Part shown: positions 27,308 to 36,315 of the stretch, piece after piece
Layout: every line of letters starts with the position of its first letter
Numbering within the stretch: position 1 is the stretch's first letter
From: an uncultured Ruminococcus sp.
GTDB taxonomy: Bacteria > Bacillota > Clostridia > Oscillospirales > Ruminococcaceae
Assembly: GCA_947174365.1 (NCBI GenBank)
Contig: CAMWIR010000008.1
Coordinates: 1-42,474 of the forward strand
Direction of reading: 5' to 3'
DNA length: 42,474 bases
Notes under the pieces: generated by a model
Databases searched by the model: none
What the model was told of the DNA's origin: nothing
What the model saw: the letters and a program-made list of their open reading frames with translations, nothing else
Position numbers and translations under genes: made by a program

Positions 27308-27670
27308 ATGGACAAGAAGATTATGCTCGTTGACGACGCCGCTTTCATGCGTATGATGATCAAGGACACGCTGACCAAAAACGGCTACACCAACATTATC
27401 GAGGCAGGAGACGGAGAGATCGCCTGCAATACATACGCCGCAGAGAAGCCCGACCTTGTTATAATGGACATTACCATGCCCAACAAGACAGGCATTGAGG
27501 CGCTGCGCGACATCAAGGCTTCCGACCCCGGAGCCAAGATTGTTATGTGCTCTGCAATGGGTCAGGAGTCCATGGTTGTGGAGGCTATAAAGCTTGGCGC
27601 TCTGGACTTTATTGTAAAGCCCTTTAAGCCCGACAGAATTCTTGCTACCGTTCAGAAGGTCCTTGGCTGA
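27308..27670 (+). CDS. cheY: chemotaxis response regulator CheY
   Basis: 120 aa single REC domain. Acidic pocket D9-D10, phospho-acceptor D54 (in LVIMDITMPN), S82 in the switch position (IVMCSAMGQ), K104 (DFIVKPF). It carries the signal from CheA-P to FliM/FliY. CheA is not in the window. AAGGAG precedes the start, and the stop overlaps the fliO start by one base (TGATG). Location between fliY and fliO matches B. subtilis. Confidence 0.96.
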   Translation: MDKKIMLVDDAAFMRMMIKDTLTKNGYTNIIEAGDGEIACNTYAAEKPDLVIMDITMPNKTGIEALRDIKASDPGAKIVMCSAMGQESMVVEAIKLGALDFIVKPFKPDRILATVQKVLG

Positions 27671-28083
27671 TGACTCAGGTTCTTCCTGTTGCGTTGGCGC
27701 TGCTGGGCGTTATTGCGCTGATGATCGGGGCGATGTTCGGACTTAAATGGCTGACAGGCAAGGTTTCCTTTAAAGGAAGCGGGGGAATGAAGATAATCTC
27801 CGCTTTAAGCCTTGGGCAGGACAAAACCCTTTATGCAGTAGAAGCCGGCAGCAGGAAATTATTGATAGGCGCTTCGGGTGGAAGTTTATCCCTTATCTGT
27901 GAATTATCCGAGGAGGATATGGCTCTGTTAAAGGGCTCGACTCCGAATGCAGCGGATATGCAGGGGAAAAGCTTTTCCGAGGTGCTCAGACAGAATATGA
28001 AAAAAATGGGCGGAGAATTTATCCGCCCTTATCAGAAGAATGACGGTAATGAGAATGGGGACGGAGAAAATTCCGATAGCTGA
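27670..28083 (+). CDS. fliO: flagellar biosynthesis protein FliO (FliO/FliZ)
   Basis: 137 aa. One N-terminal membrane segment (LPVALALLGVIALMIGAMFGL), then a short soluble domain with MKIISALSLGQDKTLYAVEA and KLLIGASGGSLSLICEL, the FliO pattern. It assists FliP assembly at the start of export gate formation. Start codon overlaps the cheY stop, so translation is coupled. Acidic Asn-rich tail. Confidence 0.9.
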   Translation: MTQVLPVALALLGVIALMIGAMFGLKWLTGKVSFKGSGGMKIISALSLGQDKTLYAVEAGSRKLLIGASGGSLSLICELSEEDMALLKGSTPNAADMQGKSFSEVLRQNMKKMGGEFIRPYQKNDGNENGDGENSDS

Positions 28084-28109
28084 CGGGAAAGGAGTCCAAA
28101 GGCTTTACA

Positions 28110-29129
28110 ATGAAAAAGAAAATTTGGAGTACGATCCCGGAATGGCTTAAGATCTCTGCGGCGGCAGGACTGTGTGCAGCGGGGGTTTTATGGGGCGGCG
28201 TTGGCGCTGCAAGCGTTTTGGCTGCTCCCGACCCGAATGCGCAGGAGGGTGTGTTTACGACCGTTTCGACCTCGGAGAGCGTGGAGCTTACCTCGATCTC
28301 CACGGCTATGGAGACGGAAATTTCCAATGTTACCACCACGGTTCCCGAAACGGCTCAGACCACGAACCCGCCCCAGGCGGTGACCGAGGCTCGGAGCACG
28401 CTCCCCTACAATGAGCCTGAGACCGACGAAACGGGCGACGGTGCGGACAGCATTCTCGATCTGCTGGATGTGAACAACAATTCAAGCACCATTGACCTTA
28501 TCGTTCTTATTACCATTATTTCCTTAGCGCCCTCGCTGCTGGTAATGCTGACCTGTTTTACAAGGATCATCATTTCCTTTTCCCTGCTGCGAAATGCAAT
28601 GGGTATCCAGCAGACACCTCCGAATCAGGTTATGATAGGGCTGGCACTGTTTCTTACGCTGTTTATCATGTCCCCTGTGGTGGACGAGATGAACGAGGTC
28701 GCCTATGTTCCCTATAAAAACGGGGAATACACCTCTGTTGAGGCGGTGAAAGAGGCGAGCGTGCCCCTGAAAAAGTGGATGCTTGCCAACACCTCAAATG
28801 AGACGATGGCATTCTTCATGAACCTTTCCGGGGAGGATTTTTCCTCCGAGACCGAGGCGGAATTTGTTGAAAAGATCCCATTTACGCTGGTTGCCCCTGC
28901 CTTTATTCTGAGTGAGATAAAGATAGGCTTCCAGATAGGGTTTTTACTGTACATCCCATTTCTGGTAATTGACATGGTGGTCTCCACGGTGTTAATGTCA
29001 ATGGGTATGATGATGATGCCCCCTGCAACGGTGGCTATGCCCTTTAAGATACTGATGTTTGTACTGGTGGACGGCTGGCAGCTGCTGGCAGGTTCGCTGG
29101 TGAACGGCTTCAACCTATACGGAGGTTAG
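28110..29129 (+). CDS. fliP: flagellar export gate protein FliP with long N-terminal region
   Basis: 339 aa, about 90 longer than common FliP. A signal-like hydrophobic stretch (residues about 10-33, SAAAGLCAAGVLWGGVGAAS) is followed by a Thr/Ser/Glu-rich segment (about 34-112), then the FliP core: MLTCFTRIIISFSLLRNAMG, then FMNLSGEDF and MSMGMMMMPPATVAMPFK. Four core membrane segments. It forms the export channel with FliQ and FliR. RBS AAAGGAG. fliQ begins 5 bp downstream. Confidence 0.95.
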   Translation: MKKKIWSTIPEWLKISAAAGLCAAGVLWGGVGAASVLAAPDPNAQEGVFTTVSTSESVELTSISTAMETEISNVTTTVPETAQTTNPPQAVTEARSTLPYNEPETDETGDGADSILDLLDVNNNSSTIDLIVLITIISLAPSLLVMLTCFTRIIISFSLLRNAMGIQQTPPNQVMIGLALFLTLFIMSPVVDEMNEVAYVPYKNGEYTSVEAVKEASVPLKKWMLANTSNETMAFFMNLSGEDFSSETEAEFVEKIPFTLVAPAFILSEIKIGFQIGFLLYIPFLVIDMVVSTVLMSMGMMMMPPATVAMPFKILMFVLVDGWQLLAGSLVNGFNLYGG

Positions 29130-29134
29130 TGTAG

Positions 29135-29419
29135 ATGACTCAGGATTCTGTTTTGCAAATACTGAGGGACGCTATGACCCTTACTTTTAAGCTGGCGGGG
29201 CCGCTGCTTATAATCAGTATGCTGGTGGGACTTGTTATAGCCATTATTCAGGCGGCAACACAGGTGCATGAGCAGACCTTGACCTTTGTGCCGAAGGTGC
29301 TGACTATTGTGCTGGTGCTGTTTGTTATGGCTTCCTTTATAATGTCCGAGATGAGCAGCTTTGTTACGGAGATATTTGAGGTAATAGAGCAGATCAGCAC
29401 TCATACGGTAACCTCATAA
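29135..29419 (+). CDS. fliQ: flagellar export gate protein FliQ
   Basis: 94 aa, two membrane segments (LLIISMLVGLVIAIIQAATQ and FVPKVLTIVLVLFVMASFI), with the QAATQVHEQTLTFVPK loop typical of FliQ. GGAGG overlaps the end of fliP. Part of the FliPQR channel. Confidence 0.96.
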   Translation: MTQDSVLQILRDAMTLTFKLAGPLLIISMLVGLVIAIIQAATQVHEQTLTFVPKVLTIVLVLFVMASFIMSEMSSFVTEIFEVIEQISTHTVTS

Positions 29420-29437
29420 GGCTTACGGAGTTACGGT

Positions 29438-30232
29438 ATGGATGAATTCTGGAATGTCCTTATGGACAATATGGACGCTACTCTTATGATATTTGCGCGG
29501 ATCTTAGGAATATTTTCCTTTAATCCGATTTTATCAAGAGCCAATGTGCCGGGCAGAGTGCGGGCGGGAGGCTCGCTGCTTATCACCTACGTTATTGCCA
29601 TGACGATAAATGTGGGAGAATTGCAGATAGGAAGCACTGCGGGAGAATATGTGCTGTGCATTTTGAGAGAGCTGGCGATAGGGCTTATACTGGGCTTTAT
29701 CTGCGATTTGTTCGTTTATCTCATCTTTTTTGCGGGCGAGATAATGGACTCACAGGCGGGTCTCGGCATGGCTAAGATATTTGACCCGTCCTCTCATATG
29801 CAGATGTCCCTTTACGGGTCGTATATCGGGTATATGTTTTACCTGTATTTCTTTGTGAGCGATTCTCATCTGACGCTTATAAAGATATTTGCGGATTCCT
29901 TTGAGACTATCCCCCTTTGCACGGGATTTGCCGACTATAACTTCGGCTGGACGGCGGTGGAGATGTTTGCAAACATTGTCACGCTTATGGTTCAGCTGGC
30001 TATGCCCATAATGGCGGCGGAGCTTATAGTGGAATTTTCCGTGGGGATAATGATGAAGGCTGTTCCTCAGATACAGATAATGGCGGTGAATATTCAGCTA
30101 AAAGTGCTGGTGGGTTTTGCGGTGCTTTTTGCAATAACCCCTGCGTTATCCGAGTTTATAACTTCATATATGGACAATATGCTGGAGACCTGCAAGAATG
30201 CGATTCCCATTATGTGGGTATTAGAGGGATAG
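29438..30232 (+). CDS. fliR: flagellar export gate protein FliR
   Basis: 264 aa with six hydrophobic stretches; N-terminal FARILGIFSFNPILSRANVP and the GEIMDSQAGLGMAKIFDPSS segment are the FliR signatures. GGAG 8 bases upstream. It completes the FliPQR channel and is followed by flhB after a 190-bp spacer bounded by heptad repeats. Confidence 0.95.
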   Translation: MDEFWNVLMDNMDATLMIFARILGIFSFNPILSRANVPGRVRAGGSLLITYVIAMTINVGELQIGSTAGEYVLCILRELAIGLILGFICDLFVYLIFFAGEIMDSQAGLGMAKIFDPSSHMQMSLYGSYIGYMFYLYFFVSDSHLTLIKIFADSFETIPLCTGFADYNFGWTAVEMFANIVTLMVQLAMPIMAAELIVEFSVGIMMKAVPQIQIMAVNIQLKVLVGFAVLFAITPALSEFITSYMDNMLETCKNAIPIMWVLEG

Positions 30233-30406
30233 AGATTAAGAGGCAAGAGGCAAGATGTTGTGCTTTTTACCGATATGTGAAATGCTGCTGATTGCTTTGA
30301 CTCTTAACATATGGTTGCGTTCTTGGGGTAAAATACGAAAATCCGCTTGTTAGACGGGTTACGGCTTTAAAATCTAGCTTCTAGCCCTCTAACTTCCAGA
30401 CTCTAG
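30232..30406 (+). repeat. heptad repeat pair bounding the fliR-flhB spacer
   Basis: AGATTAAGAGGCAAGAGGC starts right at the fliR stop (30232-30255), and the pyrimidine run TCTAGCTTCTAGCCCTCTAA ending near 30406 sits just before the flhB RBS. The spacer between holds no gene. Confidence 0.65.
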
Positions 30407-30422
30407 TAGGTGGTGGTTGTTT

Positions 30423-31553
30423 TTGGCTGAAAATGAAAACGGCGAGGAAAAAACCGAACAAGCCACCGAGAAAAAACGGCGGGACGCCCGTAAAAAAGGG
30501 CAGGTTTTAAAAAGCCAGGATATTTCCATAGTTTGCTCATTGTTTCTTACCTTTTTGGTGCTGCGGGTGACTGCTCCCCTTATATTCAGCAGCCTTACAA
30601 ATTATATGAGCGGCATTCTCTCTGCTGCGGGAGACGGCATAGGGGACATAAGGTATGTTGACAATGTTATGTTTGTAAGACAATTCTTCGCAAGGGCGGT
30701 ACTGGTATTCCTCATTTGCAGCGGAATACTGCTGGTGGTGTCCTTTGCGGTTGCTATAATATCGACGGGTGTACAGACAAAATTTCTGGTTTCCTTTGAG
30801 GCGCTTAAATTCAAGCTTGACAAGCTGAACCCCATTAAGGGCATTAAAAATATGTTCTCCTTAAAGAGAATTTTTGAAATGGCCAAATCGCTGCTTAAAA
30901 TGATAATTCTTGTTGCGGTGGTTTACAATGAACTGGGGAAGAGGCTGCATGAAATTATTCGCCTTATAAAGCTTGAACCCTCCTCGGGGCTTGTATATAC
31001 GGCACAGACTGTGTTTTCACTGGTGATGACCATTGGAATGGTGTTTGTGGCGATCGCGGCGGCGGACTTCCTTTTTCAGCGGTGGAATTTTGAAAATGAG
31101 CTGAAAATGACAAAGCAGGAGGTCAAGGACGAGTACAAGATGATGGAGGGCGACCCGAAAGTAAAGGGCAAGCGCAGGGCTATCCAGCAGCAGATGGCGC
31201 AGCAGCGCATGATGCAGGAGGTGCCGAGTGCGGATGTGGTAATCCGTAACCCTACACATATTGCAGTCGCCATACGGTACGACCCTCAGAAAGCCCCCTC
31301 CCCTGTGGTGGTGGCAAAGGCAAAGGACAAGGGTGCGGCAAGACTGGTGGAGATAGCCGAGGAAGCGGATGTTGCCACAGTGGAAAACAAGCCCCTGGCC
31401 CGTTCCCTTTATGAAAAGGTAGAGGTCGGGCGGGAAATTTCTCCCGAGTTCTACGAAAGTGTGGCAGATGTGCTCTGGTTTGTGTATAACCTCAAAAACA
31501 AGCCCCTGCCCATTTCCCAAAAGCCCAAAACAAACGCTCCTTACAACTATTAA
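30423..31553 (+). CDS. flhB: flagellar export switch protein FlhB
   Basis: 376 aa from a TTG at 30423 (MAENENGEEKTEQ), 6 bases after GGTGG; the track TTG at 30417 abuts the RBS. N-terminal EEKTEQATEKKRRDARKKGQ is the FlhB signature, four membrane segments follow, and the cytoplasmic domain holds the self-cleavage motif NPTH (residues about 276-279, in VVIRNPTHIAVAIRY). It changes export specificity from hook to filament with FliK. Confidence 0.96.
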   Translation: MAENENGEEKTEQATEKKRRDARKKGQVLKSQDISIVCSLFLTFLVLRVTAPLIFSSLTNYMSGILSAAGDGIGDIRYVDNVMFVRQFFARAVLVFLICSGILLVVSFAVAIISTGVQTKFLVSFEALKFKLDKLNPIKGIKNMFSLKRIFEMAKSLLKMIILVAVVYNELGKRLHEIIRLIKLEPSSGLVYTAQTVFSLVMTIGMVFVAIAAADFLFQRWNFENELKMTKQEVKDEYKMMEGDPKVKGKRRAIQQQMAQQRMMQEVPSADVVIRNPTHIAVAIRYDPQKAPSPVVVAKAKDKGAARLVEIAEEADVATVENKPLARSLYEKVEVGREISPEFYESVADVLWFVYNLKNKPLPISQKPKTNAPYNY

Positions 31554-31590
31554 GGTGCGGCTCAGATATTTCGGAAGCATTTTAAAGGAA

Positions 31591-31629
31591 AGAAGCTTCT
31601 TGCCTCTTGCCTCTTGCTTCTTGCTTCGA
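31591..31629 (+). repeat. pyrimidine heptad repeats before flhA
   Basis: CTTCTTGCCTCTTGCCTCTT followed by GCTTCTTGCTTCGAGG: five 7-base units of TTGCCTC/TTGCTTC type ending directly at the flhA RBS. The track ORF wrongly begins inside it. Confidence 0.75.
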
Positions 31630-31642
31630 GGCGGTGAATACC

Positions 31643-33721
31643 CTGAATTTTCTAAAAAATGTGGTAGGAAAGAATGTAGTAACGGTATTCGTCATCGTTG
31701 CAATATTCTTAATAATCATTCCCCTGCCCACGGCGCTCCTTGACCTGTTGTTTGCGGTCAACATTGCGCTGTCGGTGTATATCCTTATCACGACAATGTA
31801 TATAAAGGAATCACTGGAATTTTCCATATTCCCCTCCCTGCTGCTGATAACTACGGTTTTCAGACTGGGTCTTAACATTTCCTCCACCCGTTCCATTTTG
31901 CAGAACAGGGGCTATGCGGGGGAGATAATAAATGCTTTCGGCACATTCGTAATGCAGGGCAATGCTGTAGTCGGATTTATAGTGTTCGTGCTCATTACGG
32001 TGGTTCAGATGGTGGTCATCACAAAGGGTGCGGAGCGTGTTGCGGAGGTAACCGCAAGATTTACGCTGGACGCTATGCCCGGTAAGCAGATGGCCATTGA
32101 CGCCGATCTTAACCAGGGTATTATTGACGACGCTCAGGCTAAGGTAAGGCGTGACAAGATACAGCGTGAATCCGACTTCTTCGGCGCTATGGACGGTGCT
32201 GCCAAGTTCGTAAAGGGAGACGCTACATTCTCAATAGTTGCTGCCATTGTAAACCTTCTGGGCGGCGCTATAATGGGTATGGCCTTTGAGGGCATGGAGT
32301 TTTCCGAGGTGCTCAGTACCTACACCATTGCTACCGTCGGAGACGGTCTTTGCTCACAGATACCCTCGCTGCTCATTTCCGTGGCAATGGGTATGATAGT
32401 AACCAGGGCGGCTTCAGAGGAATCCCTCAACAGCGATGTTCTGGGGCAGTTTACCGCTCAGCCTACCGTGCCTATGATAGCGGGCGGGGTAATGTTCATA
32501 ATGGGAATTATCCCCGGTTTCCCGACGCTTACTCTGTTTATACTGGGCGGGGCTTTGATAGGTCTTGGCTTTGGGCTGAGGCGCACTCTCAAGGTGGCCG
32601 AGGAAACAGGCGTGGACGAGGAAGCCATGCGGGAAATGGCGGAAAATCAGGACGCTATTTCCGAAATGGAATATTACAAGGATATTGACAATGTATATAA
32701 GCTCTTGGCGGTTGAGCCTGTGGAAATGGAATTCGGCTACTCGCTGATACCTTTGGCGGACGAGGCTTCGGGAGGCACGTTCATTGAGCGTGTGGTTATT
32801 TTCCGAAAGCAGTTTGCCATGGATATGGGCATGGTGTTCCCCTCCATAAGAATGAGGGACAATCAGCACATCAACCCCAATCAGTATATTATAAAGATAA
32901 AGGGCGAAGAGGTCGCCCAGGGCGAGATCCTTATGGATCATTACCTTGCTCTTGACAACGGCGGGATAACCAAAGAGGTAGACGGAATTGACACCATTGA
33001 GCCTGCCTTTAACATTCCCGCAAAGTGGATAAGCGAGGAAAACAAGCTTAAAGCGGAGATAGCGGGGTACACCCTTATCGACCCCACCTCCGTTATGATA
33101 ACTCACCTTTCGGAAGTAATAAAGAACTATGCCCATGAGCTGCTGAGCAGACAGGATGTAAAGACCATGCTTGACAAGCTCAAGGAAACAAATCCCTCCA
33201 TTGTGGAGGATATTGTGCCGAATATAGTGCCTGTGGCGTATCTGCAAAAGGAGCTTTGTCTGCTTTTAAAGGAGAACATTCCCATAAGAGACTTGCAGAC
33301 CATTCTGGAAACGCTGGCAGACAATCAGCATAATATGAAGGATCTTGATATTACCAACGAGTATGTTCGTCAGGCGCTCAAGCGTACTATTACAAGGCGC
33401 TTTTCCGACGGCGGACAGGTGAGAGTCATCACTCTTGACACGGAAACGGAGAACAAGATAATAGCTTCCGTTAAAAAATCCGAGCAGGGGTCGTATCTTG
33501 CAATGGATCCTCAGTCCATACAGGATCTTATTGCCTCTCTGAACGCTCAGGTGGAGCGGATAAAGGACGTTGTGCCGAGTCCTATTGTGCTCACATCTCC
33601 CATTGTGCGCATATACTTTAAAAAGCTGGTGGATCAGTTTATTCAGGGGGTCACGGTGCTTTCCTTTAATGAGATCGACAACTCTGTGCAGATACAGGCA
33701 GTAGGAAATATAAGCATTTAA
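31643..33721 (+). CDS. flhA: flagellar export gate protein FlhA
   Basis: About 692 aa. There is no in-frame ATG near the start. A CTG at 31643 gives MNFLKNVVGKN with GGCGGTG 6 bases upstream, the same spacing as the fliM TTG start; a GTG at 31634 is an alternative. The track TTG at 31607 would translate the heptad repeat. Eight membrane segments (IIIPLPTALLDLLFAVNIAL onwards), the FHIPEP motif region (RLGLNISSTRSILQNRGYAG), the cytoplasmic SD1-SD4 domain, and RITRRFSDGG-like text near the C-terminus. It is the ion-driven export gate. flhF and flhG do not follow. Confidence 0.92.
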   Translation: MNFLKNVVGKNVVTVFVIVAIFLIIIPLPTALLDLLFAVNIALSVYILITTMYIKESLEFSIFPSLLLITTVFRLGLNISSTRSILQNRGYAGEIINAFGTFVMQGNAVVGFIVFVLITVVQMVVITKGAERVAEVTARFTLDAMPGKQMAIDADLNQGIIDDAQAKVRRDKIQRESDFFGAMDGAAKFVKGDATFSIVAAIVNLLGGAIMGMAFEGMEFSEVLSTYTIATVGDGLCSQIPSLLISVAMGMIVTRAASEESLNSDVLGQFTAQPTVPMIAGGVMFIMGIIPGFPTLTLFILGGALIGLGFGLRRTLKVAEETGVDEEAMREMAENQDAISEMEYYKDIDNVYKLLAVEPVEMEFGYSLIPLADEASGGTFIERVVIFRKQFAMDMGMVFPSIRMRDNQHINPNQYIIKIKGEEVAQGEILMDHYLALDNGGITKEVDGIDTIEPAFNIPAKWISEENKLKAEIAGYTLIDPTSVMITHLSEVIKNYAHELLSRQDVKTMLDKLKETNPSIVEDIVPNIVPVAYLQKELCLLLKENIPIRDLQTILETLADNQHNMKDLDITNEYVRQALKRTITRRFSDGGQVRVITLDTETENKIIASVKKSEQGSYLAMDPQSIQDLIASLNAQVERIKDVVPSPIVLTSPIVRIYFKKLVDQFIQGVTVLSFNEIDNSVQIQAVGNISI

Positions 33722-33788
33722 ATTAAACTTGCAATATAGGCATTTTCCCATTTGAATGAACTTTATTTGATTTGGGGGTGGAAGCAAG

Positions 33789-34583
33789 ATGTATATGAAT
33801 GCGGCGGAAAATACGGATAACGCAGTCAGGATTGACAATGCCGGGCAGGAAATTGCGGGGCTGTTCGAAAAATACGGCAGGGACAAGGACAGTGCGGTAC
33901 GTAATGAGATCGTTATGCGCAGTATGCATATTGTGAAATATGCGGTGCTTTCCACACGGAATATGTTCAGGAAATATACCGATGAGGATGATGTGTACAA
34001 CGAGGCGGCGCTGGCGCTTCTCGGCGCTGTGGACAGCTTTGACCCCGCAAGGGGTGTGAAGTTCGACACGTACGCTTCCATAAAGGTGCGGGGGGCTATA
34101 ATAGACTATGTGAGGCGGAGCGATGCGGTGCCGAGAGGTGTGCGGAAATTCGCCAAGGAATACGACAGGGCTTATTCCGAGCTTTACGAGAAGCTGGACA
34201 GAGAGCCTACCCGTGAGGAAATTGCGAAATTTCTGGGAATGAGCGTGGAAAAGCTGGACAGCTTTGCTGCAAGGAATGCTGCCGCTCAGACGGTAAGCTT
34301 TGAGGAAATGCTGCTGGGGGGCTTTGACCCTGCGGCGGACAGCGACGACAGCTGCTATGAAGCGGAGCGCACTGTTCTGGAGGGGGAGCGGCGTCAGCAG
34401 CTCATTGAGGCAATAAAAGCCCTCAAAGACAAGGAACGGACGGTCATTACCCTTTACTATTACGAAAAGCTCAAATATTCGGAAATTGCAGAGGTTATGG
34501 AGGTTTCCGAATCGAGAGTCTGCCAGATACATTCCAAGGCTGTGGGAAAGCTGAGGGATCATTTAAAGGAATATTTGTTTTAA
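33789..34583 (+). CDS. fliA: flagellar sigma factor FliA/SigD (sigma-28 family)
   Basis: 264 aa. Region 2 (DEDDVYNEAALALLGAVDSFDP, then KFDTYASIKVRGAIIDYVR), region 3 (AVPRGVRKFAKEYDRAY) and region 4 with helix-turn-helix (KYSEIAEVMEVSESRVCQIH) match the FliA/WhiG group. It directs late flagellar genes such as flagellin and chemotaxis genes, which lie outside the window; the antagonist FlgM is not seen. GGGGGTGG precedes ATG. It directly follows flhA. Confidence 0.95.
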   Translation: MYMNAAENTDNAVRIDNAGQEIAGLFEKYGRDKDSAVRNEIVMRSMHIVKYAVLSTRNMFRKYTDEDDVYNEAALALLGAVDSFDPARGVKFDTYASIKVRGAIIDYVRRSDAVPRGVRKFAKEYDRAYSELYEKLDREPTREEIAKFLGMSVEKLDSFAARNAAAQTVSFEEMLLGGFDPAADSDDSCYEAERTVLEGERRQQLIEAIKALKDKERTVITLYYYEKLKYSEIAEVMEVSESRVCQIHSKAVGKLRDHLKEYLF

Positions 34584-34633
34584 GGAAAGATATTTTCCGG
34601 ATATATACATACAGAAGCTAAGGAGGAATACAT

Positions 34634-35395
34634 ATGCTCAGAGGCTACTACACTTCTGCCAACGGGATAATCAACGAGGAAAGGATACTGAACATCATCA
34701 CCAACAACCTTTCCAACGCCAAGACCTCGGGATACAAGGCGGACACGGCTATCCCCACCACCTTTGAAGATGAGCTGCTGCTTTTATACAACGGACAGCG
34801 GAGCGATACGGGAACTATCCGCTACCGCACCATTATTGACAGCTTTACATCTCTGGAGGACGGCAGCTACGAGCAGACAGGCTCGCCTTTGGATATAGCC
34901 ATAATGGGTTCCATGTACTTTAACATTCAGCGGAGAAACGGCGACATTGCTCTTACAAGGAGCGGTCAGTTCAATATAGACAACGAGGGTTATCTTGCTC
35001 TTGGCTCGGCGGGACGGTTGATCGATGAAAACGGCGACCCCATTTACCTGGCCACGGCGGATTTCAAGGTAAATGAGCGGGGAGTCATAACTGCTCCCGA
35101 CGGCAGGGAGATACAGCTTGCTCTTACCTTTGTGGAGGACACCTCGGACGTGGAAAAGCTGGACACCAATCTTTTCAGGCCTTATGAGGATCTGGGCTGG
35201 GGGAATGCTCCCGAGGGCATGGTCTACAGAGTGCGGCAGGGGTGGTTTGAACGGTCTAATGTGGATGTGGCAGATGAAATGGTCAAGGCTATGGACGCAA
35301 ATTCCCTTTTCAGAGCCAATGCCCAGGCACTGCAAATTGCCAACTCCATTAATCAGATAGCCTGCAATCAGCTGTTTGGTATCACGGGCAATTAA
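34634..35395 (+). CDS. flagellar rod protein FlgF/FlgG family (first copy)
   Basis: 253 aa. N-terminal MLRGYYTSANGIINEERILN and the NNLSNAKTSGYKAD rod motif; C-terminal ERSNVDVADEMVKAMDANSL is the FlgG-like end. It probably forms the distal rod together with the next gene (FlgF or FlhO role). AAGGAGG precedes ATG. Whether it is FlgF or FlgG cannot be told from sequence alone. Confidence 0.9.
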   Translation: MLRGYYTSANGIINEERILNIITNNLSNAKTSGYKADTAIPTTFEDELLLLYNGQRSDTGTIRYRTIIDSFTSLEDGSYEQTGSPLDIAIMGSMYFNIQRRNGDIALTRSGQFNIDNEGYLALGSAGRLIDENGDPIYLATADFKVNERGVITAPDGREIQLALTFVEDTSDVEKLDTNLFRPYEDLGWGNAPEGMVYRVRQGWFERSNVDVADEMVKAMDANSLFRANAQALQIANSINQIACNQLFGITGN

Positions 35396-35450
35396 TTTAA
35401 GATAATAAACTGAAAAAAACAATAAGAGTTAAAGGACAGGCGGCTGATAA

Positions 35451-35489
35451 CTTTTCTAACCCCTTACCTCTAACTTCTAACCTCTAAAA
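35451..35489 (+). repeat. pyrimidine heptad repeats before flgG
   Basis: CTTTTCTAACCCCTTACCTC followed by TAACTTCTAACCTCTAA, ending at the AAAAAGGAG RBS of the next gene. A weak purine piece (AAGAGTTAAAGGACAGG) lies at the upstream end of the spacer. Confidence 0.65.
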
Positions 35490-35501
35490 AGGAGTATCTA
35501 A

Positions 35502-36236
35502 ATGGGCAGAATAGGATTTTTTACGGCTTCAACGGCTGTTATCGCGTATCAGATGGGAATGGACATTACAGGCAATAACCTTGCCAATGTCAACACCTAC
35601 GGATTTAAAGCGGCAAGACCGTCCTTTGCGGATCTTATTTACGACAAGCGGAATAATGACATTGAGGAGGTTCAGACAGGTCACGGCATTAAGGTAGACA
35701 AGACCGATTATATGTTCGAGCAGTCCTCGCTGCGGACAACGGGGCGTGACTTTGACTTTGCGGCTTTGGACGAGGGCTTTTTCGCTGTGGAAACTCCCTC
35801 GGGGAATGTTGCTTACTCAAAGGACGGCGCATTCTACATGACCGATATAAACGGCGATGGCACGGGCTGGCTGCTTTGCGATTCCAAGGGCAGCTTTGTG
35901 CTGGATTACGAGGGCAACCGCATAGAGATACCCTTTGACGAGAACCGTCAGGTGGACACCAATGCTCTTAGAGACAGCATAGGTACTTACCGTTTCGAGA
36001 ATCCTTACGGGCTTGACCAGTTCGGGGATAACTACGTTATTCCCACAGGCTCCAGCGGAGAGGCCTTTGCGGACGAGAATGTCAAAAAGAAGCAAGGGTA
36101 TTTGGAGGCTTCGGGCACAAGCGTTGCAAATGAGATGTCCAAGGTTATCGAATATCAGCGCGCTTTCCAGCTGAATATCAACATGGTAAAGCTCCATGAC
36201 GACCTGATAAATGTGGTGAACAATCTGCGGAATTAA
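35502..36236 (+). CDS. flgG: flagellar rod protein FlgG family (second copy)
   Basis: 244 aa. N-terminus MGRIGFFTASTAVIAYQMGM with NNLANVNTYGFKAARPSF, the rod/hook motif; C-terminus GTSVANEMSKVIEYQRAFQL, the FlgG helix. RBS AAAAAGGAG. With the preceding paralogue it builds the distal rod. The middle is short and Asp/Gly-rich. Assignment as FlgG rather than FlgF is inference. Confidence 0.88.
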   Translation: MGRIGFFTASTAVIAYQMGMDITGNNLANVNTYGFKAARPSFADLIYDKRNNDIEEVQTGHGIKVDKTDYMFEQSSLRTTGRDFDFAALDEGFFAVETPSGNVAYSKDGAFYMTDINGDGTGWLLCDSKGSFVLDYEGNRIEIPFDENRQVDTNALRDSIGTYRFENPYGLDQFGDNYVIPTGSSGEAFADENVKKKQGYLEASGTSVANEMSKVIEYQRAFQLNINMVKLHDDLINVVNNLRN

Positions 36237-36315
36237 CGGTGCGGCAGCATTAAAGCGATATATATAAATTTCCTGCCGGAGAAAAATATGGCAGGTTTGA
36301 AGAAAGGGATATAAT

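Noticed and set aside
30260-30275. Sigma-28-like -10 (ACCGATAT) in the fliR-flhB spacer
   Set aside because: No TAAA -35 at about 15 bases upstream; a flhB promoter there is not supported.
31607-31642. flhA, fliF and fliG starts inside heptad repeats (track starts 31607, 9854, 11744)
   Set aside because: The translated text (e.g. MPLAS) comes from the pyrimidine heptads and is not part of any of these families; better starts with an RBS lie downstream.
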